Shown piece by piece: positions 1 to 6,384 of a stretch of 10,678 nucleotides of DNA. Each line of letters starts with the position of its first letter. Within the stretch, counting starts at the first letter, position 1. Origin of the DNA: an uncultured cyanobacterium (GTDB taxonomy: Bacteria > Cyanobacteriota > Cyanobacteriia > PCC-6307 > Cyanobiaceae); assembly GCA_903831165.1 (NCBI GenBank), contig CAIKWV010000384.1, positions 1 to 10,678 of the forward strand, written 5' to 3'. The notes under the pieces were generated by a model. That model was not told the origin of the DNA and did no database searches. It saw only the letters and a list, made by a program, of their open reading frames with translations. The position numbers and the translations under genes were made by a program.

Positions 1-165
1 GGCGAAGGTGGTTCCGGTGAGCCAGCCACCCAGTGCCAGATAGGCGGTGGGGAAGAGCAGCAGACCGGACCAGCCCACAAAAACGAAGCGGTCGCGCTTG
101 AGCCAGTCATCGAGGATGTCGAACCATCCGCGAGCTGCCGGCGCGCGCCCTACAGCAATCGTCAT
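1..165 (-). CDS. psbD: Photosystem II D2 protein, N-terminal part (cut by window edge)
   Basis: PsbD is the D2 reaction-centre protein of photosystem II. It pairs with D1 in the thylakoid membrane and binds reaction-centre chlorophyll, pheophytin and the plastoquinone QA. Reading the complement from the ATG at 165 gives 55 codons that run off the left edge. They start [19 protein letters not shown], then show [18 protein letters not shown] and the beginning of the first membrane helix ([11 protein letters not shown]), which is the near-invariant D2 N terminus. Full D2 is about 350 residues, so only roughly 15% is present. No Shine-Dalgarno sequence is visible before the ATG. The gene is divergent from ycf4, with 185 bases between their starts. 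In cyanobacteria psbC usually follows and overlaps psbD, but that would lie outside this window. The identification is secure. Confidence 0.97.
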   Translation of the reverse strand, partial: MTIAVGRAPAARGWFDILDDWLKRDRFVFVGWSGLLLFPTAYLALGGWLTGTTFA

Positions 166-183
166 GGGTGAACGGTGGGGTGT

Positions 184-203
184 CGCAGGTTCGGAACCCC
201 GCG
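184..203 (-). promoter_or_regulatory. Possible hairpin in the psbD 5' leader
   Basis: About 18 bases upstream of the psbD ATG there is a near-palindrome. GGTT (188-191) and AACC (195-198) enclose a CGG loop and are flanked by CGC (184-186) and GCG (201-203), with a small internal loop. If transcription starts further upstream, the psbD mRNA could fold here next to the ribosome-binding region. Small stems are common by chance in DNA this GC-rich, so the role is inferred. Confidence 0.3.
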
Positions 204-222
204 GGCTGTTGGATACGGCGCG

Positions 223-228
223 ATGGTA
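223..228 (-). promoter_or_regulatory. Candidate psbD -10 element (TACCAT)
   Basis: On the minus strand TACCAT fits the picocyanobacterial -10 pattern TAnnnT. It ends 57 bases before the psbD ATG, which would give a leader of about 50 bases. No good -35 hexamer is visible at normal spacing. This is a pattern match only. Confidence 0.28.
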
Positions 229-350
229 ACAACGCTGAAGCGACTCACGTGGGCCCTCGACATGGGCTGACACGGCCGCCTGCCGCAGCGTTCGCCGATT
301 TGGGCCGGCGTGGGGCCAGGATGGCTTTCCACTGCTGCGCCCTTGTTTCC

Positions 351-986
351 ATGCCGTCCAGCCAGGTTCCCTCCGGCCCCGGGCCGGCCTCCAGCTCCGG
401 CCCGTCGGCATCGGCCCAGCAGGCCTCCGCCAAAGGTGCGGCCGCCCTCGCCAGCGACCAACTGCTGGAGCAGACCGTGCTCGGCTCCCGGCGCCTCTCA
501 AATCTGCTGGTCGCCCTGGCGGTGAGCATCGGCGGGATCGGTTTCCTGCTGGCCAGCGCCTCCAGCCGCCTGGGCCGCAATCTGCTGCCCGTGGGCCATC
601 CCGCCCAGCTGGTCTGGGTGCCCCAGGGGCTGGTCATGGGCCTCTACGGCATCGCGGCGGTGCTGCTGGCCACCTACCTGTGGACGGTGATCGGCCTTGA
701 TGTGGGCTCGGGCCGCAACCGCTTCGATCGCAGTGCCGGTCAGGCGGTGATCAGCCGCCAGGGGTTCCGCCAGCGGATTGAAGTCGTTATTCCGCTGCGT
801 GAGATTCAGGCCGTCAAGGTCGAAGTGCGCGAGGGCATCAGCCCCCAGCGTCGTCTGGCCCTGCGGGTGCAGGGGCGTCGCGATCTGCCGCTGACCCGGG
901 TGGGTGAGCCGATGCCCCTGGCCGATCTCGAACTGGCCGGCGCGCAGCTGGCCCGCTTTCTTTCCGTACCCCTGGAAGGTCTTTGA
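351..986 (+). CDS. ycf4: Photosystem I assembly protein Ycf4
   Basis: Ycf4 is a thylakoid membrane protein that helps assemble photosystem I. The product is 211 residues with this start. The conserved part begins near residue 38 with [13 protein letters not shown], followed by a first membrane segment at about 50-72 (GGIGFLLAS), a loop containing [11 protein letters not shown], a second segment at about 90-115 ([14 protein letters not shown]), and a soluble C-terminal half with [30 protein letters not shown] and the ending FLSVPLEGL. These are Ycf4 signatures. The first 35 or so residues are rich in Ser, Ala, Pro and Gly and look unconserved. An in-frame ATG at 321 and a longer open frame back to 168 also exist, so the start is uncertain. 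Ycf4 is usually about 180-190 residues, which favours a short version. The cyclophilin gene follows within five bases, suggesting co-transcription. Confidence 0.93.
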   Translation: MPSSQVPSGPGPASSSGPSASAQQASAKGAAALASDQLLEQTVLGSRRLSNLLVALAVSIGGIGFLLASASSRLGRNLLPVGHPAQLVWVPQGLVMGLYGIAAVLLATYLWTVIGLDVGSGRNRFDRSAGQAVISRQGFRQRIEVVIPLREIQAVKVEVREGISPQRRLALRVQGRRDLPLTRVGEPMPLADLELAGAQLARFLSVPLEGL

Positions 987-991
987 AGCCG

Positions 992-1732
992 ATGTCACGC
1001 CCCGTCATGCCGCTGCGCCGCTGGTCCCTGCGGCTCCAACCCCTGGTTCTGGTGGCCCTGCTCAGCCTGGTGCCCCTGGGCCTGGTGGCCTGCGCCGCCG
1101 ACCAGAAGCCGCTCGCCCTGGGCTGCGCCAGCTCCCCTTCCCCTTGCCTCAGCGGCAGCGCCGTGGTGAGCCTGGACACCAGCAAGGGCCAGGTGTTGCT
1201 CACCCTCGACGGTGCCGCCGCCCCGCTCACCGCCGGCAACTTCGTCGATCTGGTCAAGCGCGGCACCTACAACGGCACGGCGTTCCACCGGGTCGTGAGG
1301 GAGCCGGTTCCGTTCGTCGTTCAGGGCGGCGATCCCAAAAGTGCCGATGCCAAGGTGCCGGTGAGCGAATACGGCACGGGTGATTTCATCGATCCGGCCA
1401 CGGGGGAGGCGCGCCAGATTCCCCTGGAACTCAAGCTGAACAAAGAGCCCCAGCCCCGCTACGGCCAGCCGCTCAGCAGCGCCGTGCTCAACCGGGAGCT
1501 GGTGCTCAGCCACCAGCGCGGTGCCGTGGCCATGGCCCGCTCCAACGATCCCAACTCCGCCAGTGCCCAGTTCTATGTGGCCCTGGAGGCCCTGCCCGAG
1601 TTGGATGGCCGCTATGCCGTCTTCGGTCGGGTCACCAAAGGGATGGATGTGATCGACCGGATCCAGCAGGGCGATCGCATCGTCAAGGCCTCCGTGATCG
1701 AGGGCGGCACCCTGGTCAAGGGGCAACCCTGA
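992..1732 (+). CDS. Predicted lipoprotein peptidyl-prolyl cis-trans isomerase, cyclophilin type
   Basis: Cyclophilins catalyse cis-trans isomerisation of proline peptide bonds and assist folding. The 246-residue product begins with a basic N terminus (RRWSLRLQ), a hydrophobic stretch (LVLVALLSLVPLG) and a lipobox LVAC with Cys34. This predicts a lipid-anchored protein outside the plasma membrane or on the lumen side. The cyclophilin domain spans about 58-244. It shows FHRVV (98-102, with Arg100 matching the catalytic arginine of human cyclophilin A FHRII), FVVQGGDP (108-115), GAVAMARS (177-184), SASAQFY (189-195), and LDGRYAVFG (204-212), where the tryptophan of human cyclophilin is replaced. 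A TTG at 983 is an alternative in-frame start that would overlap the ycf4 stop. I chose ATG 992, which has GGAAGG about 12 bases upstream. The position directly after ycf4 suggests an operon. The client is unknown. Confidence 0.9.
   Translation: MSRPVMPLRRWSLRLQPLVLVALLSLVPLGLVACAADQKPLALGCASSPSPCLSGSAVVSLDTSKGQVLLTLDGAAAPLTAGNFVDLVKRGTYNGTAFHRVVREPVPFVVQGGDPKSADAKVPVSEYGTGDFIDPATGEARQIPLELKLNKEPQPRYGQPLSSAVLNRELVLSHQRGAVAMARSNDPNSASAQFYVALEALPELDGRYAVFGRVTKGMDVIDRIQQGDRIVKASVIEGGTLVKGQP
1671..1678. repeat. HIP1 octamer GCGATCGC
   Basis: This is a perfect copy of the cyanobacterial highly iterated palindrome, inside the 3' part of the cyclophilin gene. It is a lineage marker; its function is not settled. 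Confidence 0.8.
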
Positions 1733-1806
1733 GCCTCTGGCCGGTCAGCGCCTGTGCACCACCGAGTGCCTGACTGGTTCATGGGCGCCTTGGTCAACCT
1801 CGCGGA

Positions 1807-1836
1807 GCAAGGCTCTCCTTGCGCAAGAGGCCTTGC
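1807..1836. repeat. Two back-to-back small hairpins
   Basis: In the spacer between the cyclophilin gene and ilvH, GCAAGG (1807-1812), a CTCT loop and CCTTGC (1817-1822) are directly followed by GCAAG (1823-1827), an AGGC loop and CTTGC (1832-1836). The two stems share almost the same arms. They lie about 75 bases after the cyclophilin stop and have no T-tract, so they are not a textbook terminator. They could be 3'-end stabilising structures for the convergent transcripts. Confidence 0.5.
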
Positions 1837-1963
1837 AGAGGCAGGGGCCGGCCCAGACTGGCCATGGCCGAAGTGGCGATCGTTTCGCCGTGGCCTCAGC
1901 CGCAAGCTGCAACGACCGGTTCAGCCTGGCCACGAGGTTGTTGAGTCCGCGCACCACCCTCAA

Positions 1964-1983
1964 CGCCAAGCTCCGCCTTGGCG
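1964..1983 (-). terminator. Possible terminator hairpin after ilvH
   Basis: A seven-base stem, CGCCAAG (1964-1970) and CTTGGCG (1977-1983), encloses a six-base loop. On the minus strand it begins seven bases past the ilvH stop, where a 3'-end hairpin would be expected. There is no U-run after it, so intrinsic termination is doubtful; it may mark or protect the 3' end. Nothing coding was seen in the 257-base spacer between the cyclophilin gene and ilvH. Confidence 0.35.
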
Positions 1984-1989
1984 CCCCGC

Positions 1990-2520
1990 TCAGGCCGGCA
2001 CCCGCTTCTGGGAGCTGGTGGCCTTGAGCCACTCGGTGTTCACACCCGAGGCCCGCTCCAGGGCCACCTTGCCGGTGCGGGCGATCTCAAGGATGCCGTA
2101 GCCCTCCAGCAGCCGCTCCAGGGCCACCAGCTTGCCCGGGTCGCCCACCACTTCCAGGGTGAGCGCATCATCGGCGACGTCGACCACCTTGGCGCGGAAG
2201 ACCTGCACCAGATCGAGGATGGCGCTGCGGTTCTCCGCCGGGGCCGCCACCTTGAGCAGCATCAGCTCCCGCTCCACCGCCGGGATGGTCGAGAGATCGA
2301 TGACCCCGAGCACGTTGACCAGCTTGTCCAGCTGCTTGGTCATCTGCTGCAGGGTGCGGTCGTCGCCCTCCACCACCATCGTCAGCCGGGATACGCCCCG
2401 GTTTTCGGCCGGGCCCACCGCCAGGCTTTCGATGTTGAAACCACGCCTGGCGAACAGGCCCGAAATGCGGCTCAGAGCCCCCGATTCGTCCTCGACCAGC
2501 ACCGAGAGGGTGTGCTTCAT
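1990..2520 (-). CDS. ilvH: Acetolactate synthase small (regulatory) subunit
   Basis: IlvH (often named ilvN in cyanobacteria) is the regulatory subunit of acetohydroxyacid synthase, the first common enzyme of valine, leucine and isoleucine synthesis. It stimulates the catalytic IlvB/IlvI subunit and carries valine feedback inhibition. The 176-residue product starts [20 protein letters not shown]. Its ACT domain occupies about 4-78, including [16 protein letters not shown] (21-36), [10 protein letters not shown] and [12 protein letters not shown] second ferredoxin-like domain follows ([29 protein letters not shown]) and ends [16 protein letters not shown] near 157. Length and motif order match the family. 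The minus-strand frame stays open upstream of this ATG, but the ATG is the conserved family start. It overlaps the stop of the upstream alpha/beta hydrolase as ATGA, suggesting translational coupling. The catalytic-subunit gene is not in this window. Confidence 0.96.
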   Translation of the reverse strand: MKHTLSVLVEDESGALSRISGLFARRGFNIESLAVGPAENRGVSRLTMVVEGDDRTLQQMTKQLDKLVNVLGVIDLSTIPAVERELMLLKVAAPAENRSAILDLVQVFRAKVVDVADDALTLEVVGDPGKLVALERLLEGYGILEIARTGKVALERASGVNTEWLKATSSQKRVPA

Positions 2521-3548
2521 GTCCGATCCGTCCTTGCGTCCAACGCTACGTGTCGGTTCAGCGGTGCGAGCCACTCCAGCAGCGCCGCATTGAAGTGCTC
2601 CGCCACTTCGTCGTGGGGGCAGTGGCCGGCCTGCTCCAGCACCACCAGGGGCAGATCGGCGCGCAGGCGCAGGCACTGGTGGGCCACATCGAGGGGCACC
2701 AGCCGGTCCTGGCGCCCCCAGATCAACAGCAGCGGCCGCTGCAGCCGGTTCAGCAGGGCCGGGGCGGTGCCGCCATGGGGCCGCAGGGCCATGGCGATGC
2801 TCATCGAGCGCAGGGCCCGTGGCGCGGTGGCCCGCCGGGCCGGGCGGGCGATCACCCGGTGCAGCTCCCGATCGCCGATCACCGGCCCCTGGTAGGCGCT
2901 CTGGATCCCCAGGTCCAGCAACGGCGAATGGGCCAGCAGGGGCACCACCAGCTCCAGGGGAAGCAGGCGGCAGAGCAGCACCACCACAGCCCGCTGCAAG
3001 CGCCGTCGCCAGGGCCGCCGCCTTGGCGCCGCCAGGGGGTGGGGCTCCAGGCTCGCTCTGGGCTGGGCCATCAACAGGGTGGGATCGGGCAGGGGGGCCG
3101 CCACCACCGCCCGGATCCAGTCCGGGAAGTAGACGCTGCAGCTCAGGGCGACCAGGCCGCCGAGGGAATGGCCCACCACCACCGCAGGGGCCTGCACCAC
3201 CTGCTCCAGGAATCCCTGCACCTGCCGGGCCCAGAGGCGATTGTCGAGGCCGCCATGGCGGCCATGGCCCGGCTGGCTGGAGGCACCGAAGCCGATCAGA
3301 TCGAGTCCGTAGACGCACCAACCGGCGGCCGCCAGGGGGGCGGCGTTGCGGCGCCAGTGGCCGCTGCCGGCACCGAAGCCGTGCAGCAACACCAGGGGCG
3401 GATGGTGGCGTTCCCCCAGCACGCGCCAGTGGCAGCCATGTTCACGCCACCACCAGGTGCCGTGCAGGCCCCAGTCAACGCCGTGCTGGGGCGGTTCAGG
3501 GGTGGCTGGCGCGGGGCCCGGGCGGGCAGGCTGGTACCCCTCAGACAA
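2517..3548 (-). CDS. Alpha/beta-fold hydrolase, substrate unknown
   Basis: This is an alpha/beta hydrolase of 343 residues if it starts at the TTG at 3548. The fold's motifs are in order. [10 protein letters not shown] begins at His56 and forms the oxyanion-hole region, followed by [11 protein letters not shown]. The nucleophile elbow GHSLGG has Ser128, RQDRLVPL has a candidate acid at Asp281, and AGHCPHDE has the catalytic His309. A long basic and hydrophobic cap region lies between them (about 165-260). Before the domain, [20 protein letters not shown] (about 27-46) looks conserved rather than random, so translation must begin upstream of it. The only in-frame start candidate there is the TTG, since no ATG was seen; the start is uncertain. 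The gene lies head-to-head with trm1 with no free spacer and overlaps ilvH by four bases. The fold covers esterases, lipases, dehalogenases and chlorophyll-related dephytylases, and I cannot choose among these. Confidence 0.88.
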   Translation of the reverse strand: MSEGYQPARPGPAPATPEPPQHGVDWGLHGTWWWREHGCHWRVLGERHHPPLVLLHGFGAGSGHWRRNAAPLAAAGWCVYGLDLIGFGASSQPGHGRHGGLDNRLWARQVQGFLEQVVQAPAVVVGHSLGGLVALSCSVYFPDWIRAVVAAPLPDPTLLMAQPRASLEPHPLAAPRRRPWRRRLQRAVVVLLCRLLPLELVVPLLAHSPLLDLGIQSAYQGPVIGDRELHRVIARPARRATAPRALRSMSIAMALRPHGGTAPALLNRLQRPLLLIWGRQDRLVPLDVAHQCLRLRADLPLVVLEQAGHCPHDEVAEHFNAALLEWLAPLNRHVALDARTDRT

Positions 3549-4726
3549 TGGTGAAGGCTCTGGCGATGATCCAGGAGGCGGCGGATGCCCCTCACTATTG
3601 CGAAGGTGCGGCCCGATTGGTGCTGGGCTCCGGCTTCTTCCGGCCGGAGTCGCGCCCGGCGAGGGATTGTTCGGTGCTGCTGGCCCGCAGCCTGGCCCTG
3701 CAGCGCCCAGCCCGGCTGTTGGATCTGATGGCCGGCTGCGGCATCCGCTCCCTGCGCTGGGGCCTGGAGGCCCGGCCGTCCCTGATCTGGGCAAACGACG
3801 CCGATCCCGATCGGCTGCCGGTGCTGGAGCGCAATCTGGCCGTGCTGCCGCCTGGGCTGGAGCGGCGCTGCACCGCCCTCACCGCCCAGCAGTTGCTGGC
3901 GGGCTGCCTGCAGCGGCAGGAGCGCTTCGACCTGGTCGATCTCGATGCCTTCGGCTGTGTTTCAGCCCTGCTGCCCCTGGCGCTGGAGGCGGTCAGCTTC
4001 GGGGGCGTGCTGCTGCTGGCCAGCACCGATGGCCGCTCGCCCACCGGCCACGACCGTTCCGCGGCGGTGCGGCGGCTGGGGGCGGCGGCCCGGGCCCATC
4101 CGGCCAGCTGGGAACTGGCCCTGCGCCTGCAGCTGGGCACGGTGGCGCGCTGCGCCTGGGCCCTGGGGCGCGGGATCGAGCCGCTGTTCAGCTTCAGTGA
4201 GGGCCGCACCTTCCGGACGGCCGTGCGCCTGGTGCGGCGCCCCAGGTCCCGCGAGGAGAGCAATCTGGGTCTGCTGGCCCACTGCCATGGCTGCGGCGAC
4301 CAGCAGGTCCAGTCCCTGCTCAACCTGCGCCGCTGGCCGCCCTGTGCCTGTGAGCCCACGCCGCTGCCGGCCCTGGCGGTGAGCGGTCCGCTCTGGATCG
4401 GCGCCCTGCAGGATCCAGCCACGATCGGCGCCATGCTTGAGCAATCGGCAGGCTCGCCGCAGACGCTGGCGGCCGAGGGCGAACGGCTGCTGCGGCGCCT
4501 GGCCGGCGATCCAGCTGCCACGGCCCGCTGCTGGCCCACCGAGGCGATCGCCCGCGCCCTGGGGCTCGGCCAGCCGCCTCTGGCGGCCCTGGTGGCTGAA
4601 CTGCAGGCCCAGGGGTTCAACGCCTGTGCCAGCGCCGTGATGGCCGGTCAGCTGCGCTGTGATGCCCCCTGGCCGCGGATTCTTGAGACAGCCCGGGCCC
4701 TGTTGGCCACCACGGCTGCTAAATAG
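3548..4726 (+). CDS. trm1: tRNA (guanine-N2)-dimethyltransferase, Trm1 family
   Basis: Trm1 uses S-adenosylmethionine to dimethylate N2 of guanine 26 (and in some bacteria also 27) in tRNA. It is common in archaea and eukaryotes but scattered in bacteria, including picocyanobacteria. The 392-residue product shows [15 protein letters not shown] [11 protein letters not shown] (30-40), the SAM-binding loop [14 protein letters not shown] (59-72), [16 protein letters not shown] (81-96), and the motif IV region [10 protein letters not shown] (127-136). A zinc-type C-terminal region contains CHGC (246-249) and CAC (266-268). The family usually has DPFG in motif IV; here it is DAFG. An alternative ATG at 3566 has GAAGG eight bases upstream and may be the true start. 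The ATG at 3548 abuts the probable hydrolase start on the other strand. petM follows after 26 bases on the same strand. Confidence 0.88.
   Translation: MVKALAMIQEAADAPHYCEGAARLVLGSGFFRPESRPARDCSVLLARSLALQRPARLLDLMAGCGIRSLRWGLEARPSLIWANDADPDRLPVLERNLAVLPPGLERRCTALTAQQLLAGCLQRQERFDLVDLDAFGCVSALLPLALEAVSFGGVLLLASTDGRSPTGHDRSAAVRRLGAAARAHPASWELALRLQLGTVARCAWALGRGIEPLFSFSEGRTFRTAVRLVRRPRSREESNLGLLAHCHGCGDQQVQSLLNLRRWPPCACEPTPLPALAVSGPLWIGALQDPATIGAMLEQSAGSPQTLAAEGERLLRRLAGDPAATARCWPTEAIARALGLGQPPLAALVAELQAQGFNACASAVMAGQLRCDAPWPRILETARALLATTAAK
4544..4551. repeat. HIP1 octamer GCGATCGC
   Basis: A second perfect HIP1 copy, inside the 3' part of trm1. Confidence 0.8.
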
Positions 4727-4752
4727 GTAGCCACTTCCCCTTCGACCGGGTC

Positions 4753-4851
4753 ATGGCCTCTGAAATCTTCGGCACCGCCGCGCTGTTCTGGGTGCTGATC
4801 CCCGTGGGCCTGGCCGGTGGTTGGCTGCTGCTGAAACTGCTCAAGGATTGA
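4753..4851 (+). CDS. petM: Cytochrome b6f complex subunit 7 (PetM)
   Basis: PetM is one of the four small single-helix subunits at the edge of the cytochrome b6f complex, which passes electrons from plastoquinol to plastocyanin or cytochrome c6. The 32-residue product starts [19 protein letters not shown] and continues with [13 protein letters not shown]. It has a short polar N terminus, one membrane helix (about 8-28) and a charged end. This matches the picocyanobacterial PetM pattern (EIF...FWVLIP.GL.GG.LLLK). It is easily missed because of its length. It lies 26 bases after trm1. An AT-rich patch at the trm1 stop (TAAATAGGTA, 4720-4729) stands out in this GC-rich region and could hold its own promoter, which would suit a photosynthesis gene better than depending on trm1 transcription. 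No strong Shine-Dalgarno sequence was seen. Confidence 0.9.
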   Translation: MASEIFGTAALFWVLIPVGLAGGWLLLKLLKD

Positions 4852-4963
4852 GCTGATCCGCGTCGAGGCTTGCTGAAGAACGCAGAGAGCCCTGCCGCTC
4901 CTGTCCGATTGATGGCATTCGGGCCGTTGGCTCGGCACTGCGCTCCCAGCCATTCTGGCCTTG

Positions 4964-4971
4964 GCGATCGC
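4964..4971. repeat. HIP1 octamer GCGATCGC
   Basis: A third perfect HIP1 copy, in the petM-ycf39 spacer about 50 bases before the ycf39 start. Confidence 0.8.
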
Positions 4972-4991
4972 GACCGAGTCAGCCGTACCCC

Positions 4992-4997
4992 TAGGCT
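4992..4997 (+). promoter_or_regulatory. Candidate ycf39 -10 element (TAGGCT)
   Basis: TAGGCT fits TAnnnT and ends 23 bases before the ycf39 ATG, which would give a leader of roughly 15-17 bases. The surrounding ten bases CCCTAGGCTC recur exactly upstream of the NTRC gene on the other strand. There is no clear -35 hexamer. If transcription starts here, the longer in-frame start at 4961 cannot be used from this promoter, which supports the ATG at 5021. Confidence 0.4.
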
Positions 4998-5020
4998 CAG
5001 CCGGCTTCGGACGTGGGCAG

Positions 5021-5983
5021 ATGCAGGTTCTGGTTGTCGGTGGAACGGGCACCCTCGGACGCCAGATCGCCAGGCGAGCCCTTGATGCGGGTCACAGCGT
5101 GCGCTGCATGGTGCGCTCGCCCCGCAAGGCCGCCTTCCTGCAGGAATGGGGCTGCGAGCTCACCCGCGGCGACCTGCTGGAGCCGGAGAGCCTCGACTAC
5201 GCCCTGGAGGGTCAGGAGGCCGTGATCGATGCGGCCACGGCTCGGGCCAGTGACAGCGTCAGCACCTACGCGATCGACTGGGACGGCAAGCAGAACCTGT
5301 TCGCCGCCTGCCAGAGAGCCGGCGTGAAGCGGGTGGTGTTCCTGTCGCTGCTGGAGGCGGACCTCCATCCGACGGTGCCGCTGATGAACATCAAGGCCTG
5401 CACCGAGCAGTGGCTCGAGGCCTCCGATCTGGACTACACGATCCTGCGGGGGGCGGCCTTCATGCAGGGCCTGATCAGCCAGTTCGCCATTCCGGTGCTC
5501 GAAAGCCAGACCGTCTGGGTGAGCGGCTCGCCGACACCGATCGCTTACATGAACACCCAGGACGTGGCCCGCTTCGCCGTGGCCGCCCTGGACTGCCCCC
5601 AGACGGCTCGCCAGGCCTTTCCGGTGGTGGGACCCAAAGCCTGGATCACCGGCGAGATCACCCAGCTGTGCGAGAAATACAGCGGCAAATCGGCGCGGGT
5701 GTTCCGGGTGCCGCCGGCCCTGCTGTCGTTGCTGCAAGGTGTGACCAGCTTCTTTGAAAGCAGCCTCAACGTGGCTGAACGCCTCTCCTTTGCTGAGGTG
5801 GTGAGCGCCGGTGGCAACTTCGATGCCCCGATGGTGGCGAGCTACGACGCGTTCGGCCTCGATCCAGCCGAGACGACCCGCCTTGAGGACTACCTCAAGG
5901 AGTACTACGACACGATTCTCAAGCGGCTGCGGGAGATGGAATCCGATCTCGACAAGGAAGCCAAGAAAAAACTGCCCTTCTGA
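5021..5983 (+). CDS. ycf39: Photosystem II assembly factor Ycf39 (NmrA-like atypical short-chain dehydrogenase)
   Basis: Ycf39 (HCF244 in plants) is an NAD(P)-binding protein related to NmrA and isoflavone reductases. It acts in early photosystem II assembly, helping chlorophyll delivery to newly made D1 together with high-light-inducible proteins. The 320-residue product opens with MQVLVVGGTGTLGRQIARRA, where GGTGTLG (7-13) is the GxxGxxG nucleotide-binding loop. Next come VRCMVRSPRKAAFLQEWGCE and LTRGDLLEPESLDYALEG. Later features are RVVFLSLLEAD, DYTILRGAAFMQGLISQ and PIAYMNTQDVARFAVAA, and the highly charged C terminus contains LEDYLKEYYDTILKRLREM. Synechocystis Ycf39 is of similar length. 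An upstream ATG at 4961 would add 20 unconserved residues, so I chose 5021. It is 169 bases downstream of petM and has its own candidate promoter. Confidence 0.94.
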   Translation: MQVLVVGGTGTLGRQIARRALDAGHSVRCMVRSPRKAAFLQEWGCELTRGDLLEPESLDYALEGQEAVIDAATARASDSVSTYAIDWDGKQNLFAACQRAGVKRVVFLSLLEADLHPTVPLMNIKACTEQWLEASDLDYTILRGAAFMQGLISQFAIPVLESQTVWVSGSPTPIAYMNTQDVARFAVAALDCPQTARQAFPVVGPKAWITGEITQLCEKYSGKSARVFRVPPALLSLLQGVTSFFESSLNVAERLSFAEVVSAGGNFDAPMVASYDAFGLDPAETTRLEDYLKEYYDTILKRLREMESDLDKEAKKKLPF

Positions 5984-6021
5984 GCCTGCCCGCAGCTCTG
6001 GCTTCGGCGTCAGTGCGTGTG

Positions 6022-6027
6022 TACTAT
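6022..6027 (+). promoter_or_regulatory. Candidate -10 element (TACTAT)
   Basis: TACTAT matches five of six positions of TATAAT. It lies 28 bases before the ATG of the 71-residue gene and 38 bases after the ycf39 stop. No convincing -35 was found. If active, it would give a leader of about 20 bases. Confidence 0.35.
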
Positions 6028-6055
6028 CGATTCACTGCGTTCAGTGACGGTCCCC

Positions 6056-6271
6056 ATGGCCATTGCCCAGATCAAGAATCTCCAGCGCCGGCTGGCCAAT
6101 CTGGAGGAGGAGGCCACCGAGGAGGTGAATCGGGCCTGCGGCCACGAGCTCTGGCAGGGCCTTGGTTTCGACGCCCTCGACACCCTGGAGGATCCCGATC
6201 GCCGCGCCCGCGCCAACTACTACTACGGCCAATTGCAGACCGTGCGCGAACTCAAGGACGTGCTGGGTTGA
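6056..6271 (+). CDS. Conserved-looking small charged helical protein, function unknown
   Basis: I do not recognise a function. From the ATG at 6056 the product is 71 residues: MAIAQIKNLQRRLANLEEEA, then TEEVNRACGHELWQGLGFD, a DTLEDPDRRARANYYYGQL stretch, and the ending QTVRELKDVLG. The first 25 residues show a heptad-like spacing of Ile/Leu (IxxLQRRLxxLEEE), suggesting a short coiled coil. There is no signal peptide or membrane segment, so it is probably cytoplasmic. An in-frame ATG at 6017 would add 13 residues, but it overlaps the candidate -10 region, so 6056 is preferred. It follows ycf39 on the same strand with a 72-base gap and is convergent with rluE. Codon use resembles its neighbours. 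Possible roles include a small adaptor, but that is speculation. Confidence 0.7.
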   Translation: MAIAQIKNLQRRLANLEEEATEEVNRACGHELWQGLGFDALDTLEDPDRRARANYYYGQLQTVRELKDVLG

Positions 6272-6384
6272 GGCCCTGCTGACTGGGCGGCTGGCCGACC
6301 CCATCCAAACCGCAGCTCCCCACCCCATCATCCCCAGCCCTGACCCGTCGGATGTGCCTGCCTAGGGGCCGGAGGTCGCAGCGT

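Noticed and set aside
188..198. GGTTCGGAACC resembling a tRNA T-arm
   Set aside because: No matching acceptor, D or anticodon arms are present around it; it is better seen as part of the psbD leader inverted repeat.
168..350. N-terminal extension of Ycf4 by about 61 residues
   Set aside because: The frame is open, but the residues match nothing in Ycf4, the region must hold the psbD and ycf4 control sequences, and Ycf4 is already longer than usual from 351.
1990..2895. Plus-strand open frames opposite ilvH and the hydrolase
   Set aside because: They are shadow translations of minus-strand genes whose own frames carry clear family motifs.
2521..3321. Long open frame continuing upstream of ilvH inside the hydrolase gene
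   Set aside because: It is a Pro/Gly/Ala-rich translation with no motif, typical of an alternative frame in GC-rich DNA; the IlvH start at 2520 is the conserved one.
2819..3547. Open plus-strand frame upstream of Trm1
   Set aside because: It is antisense to the hydrolase, Pro/Arg/Gly-rich, and carries no family motif; Trm1 similarity begins after 3548.
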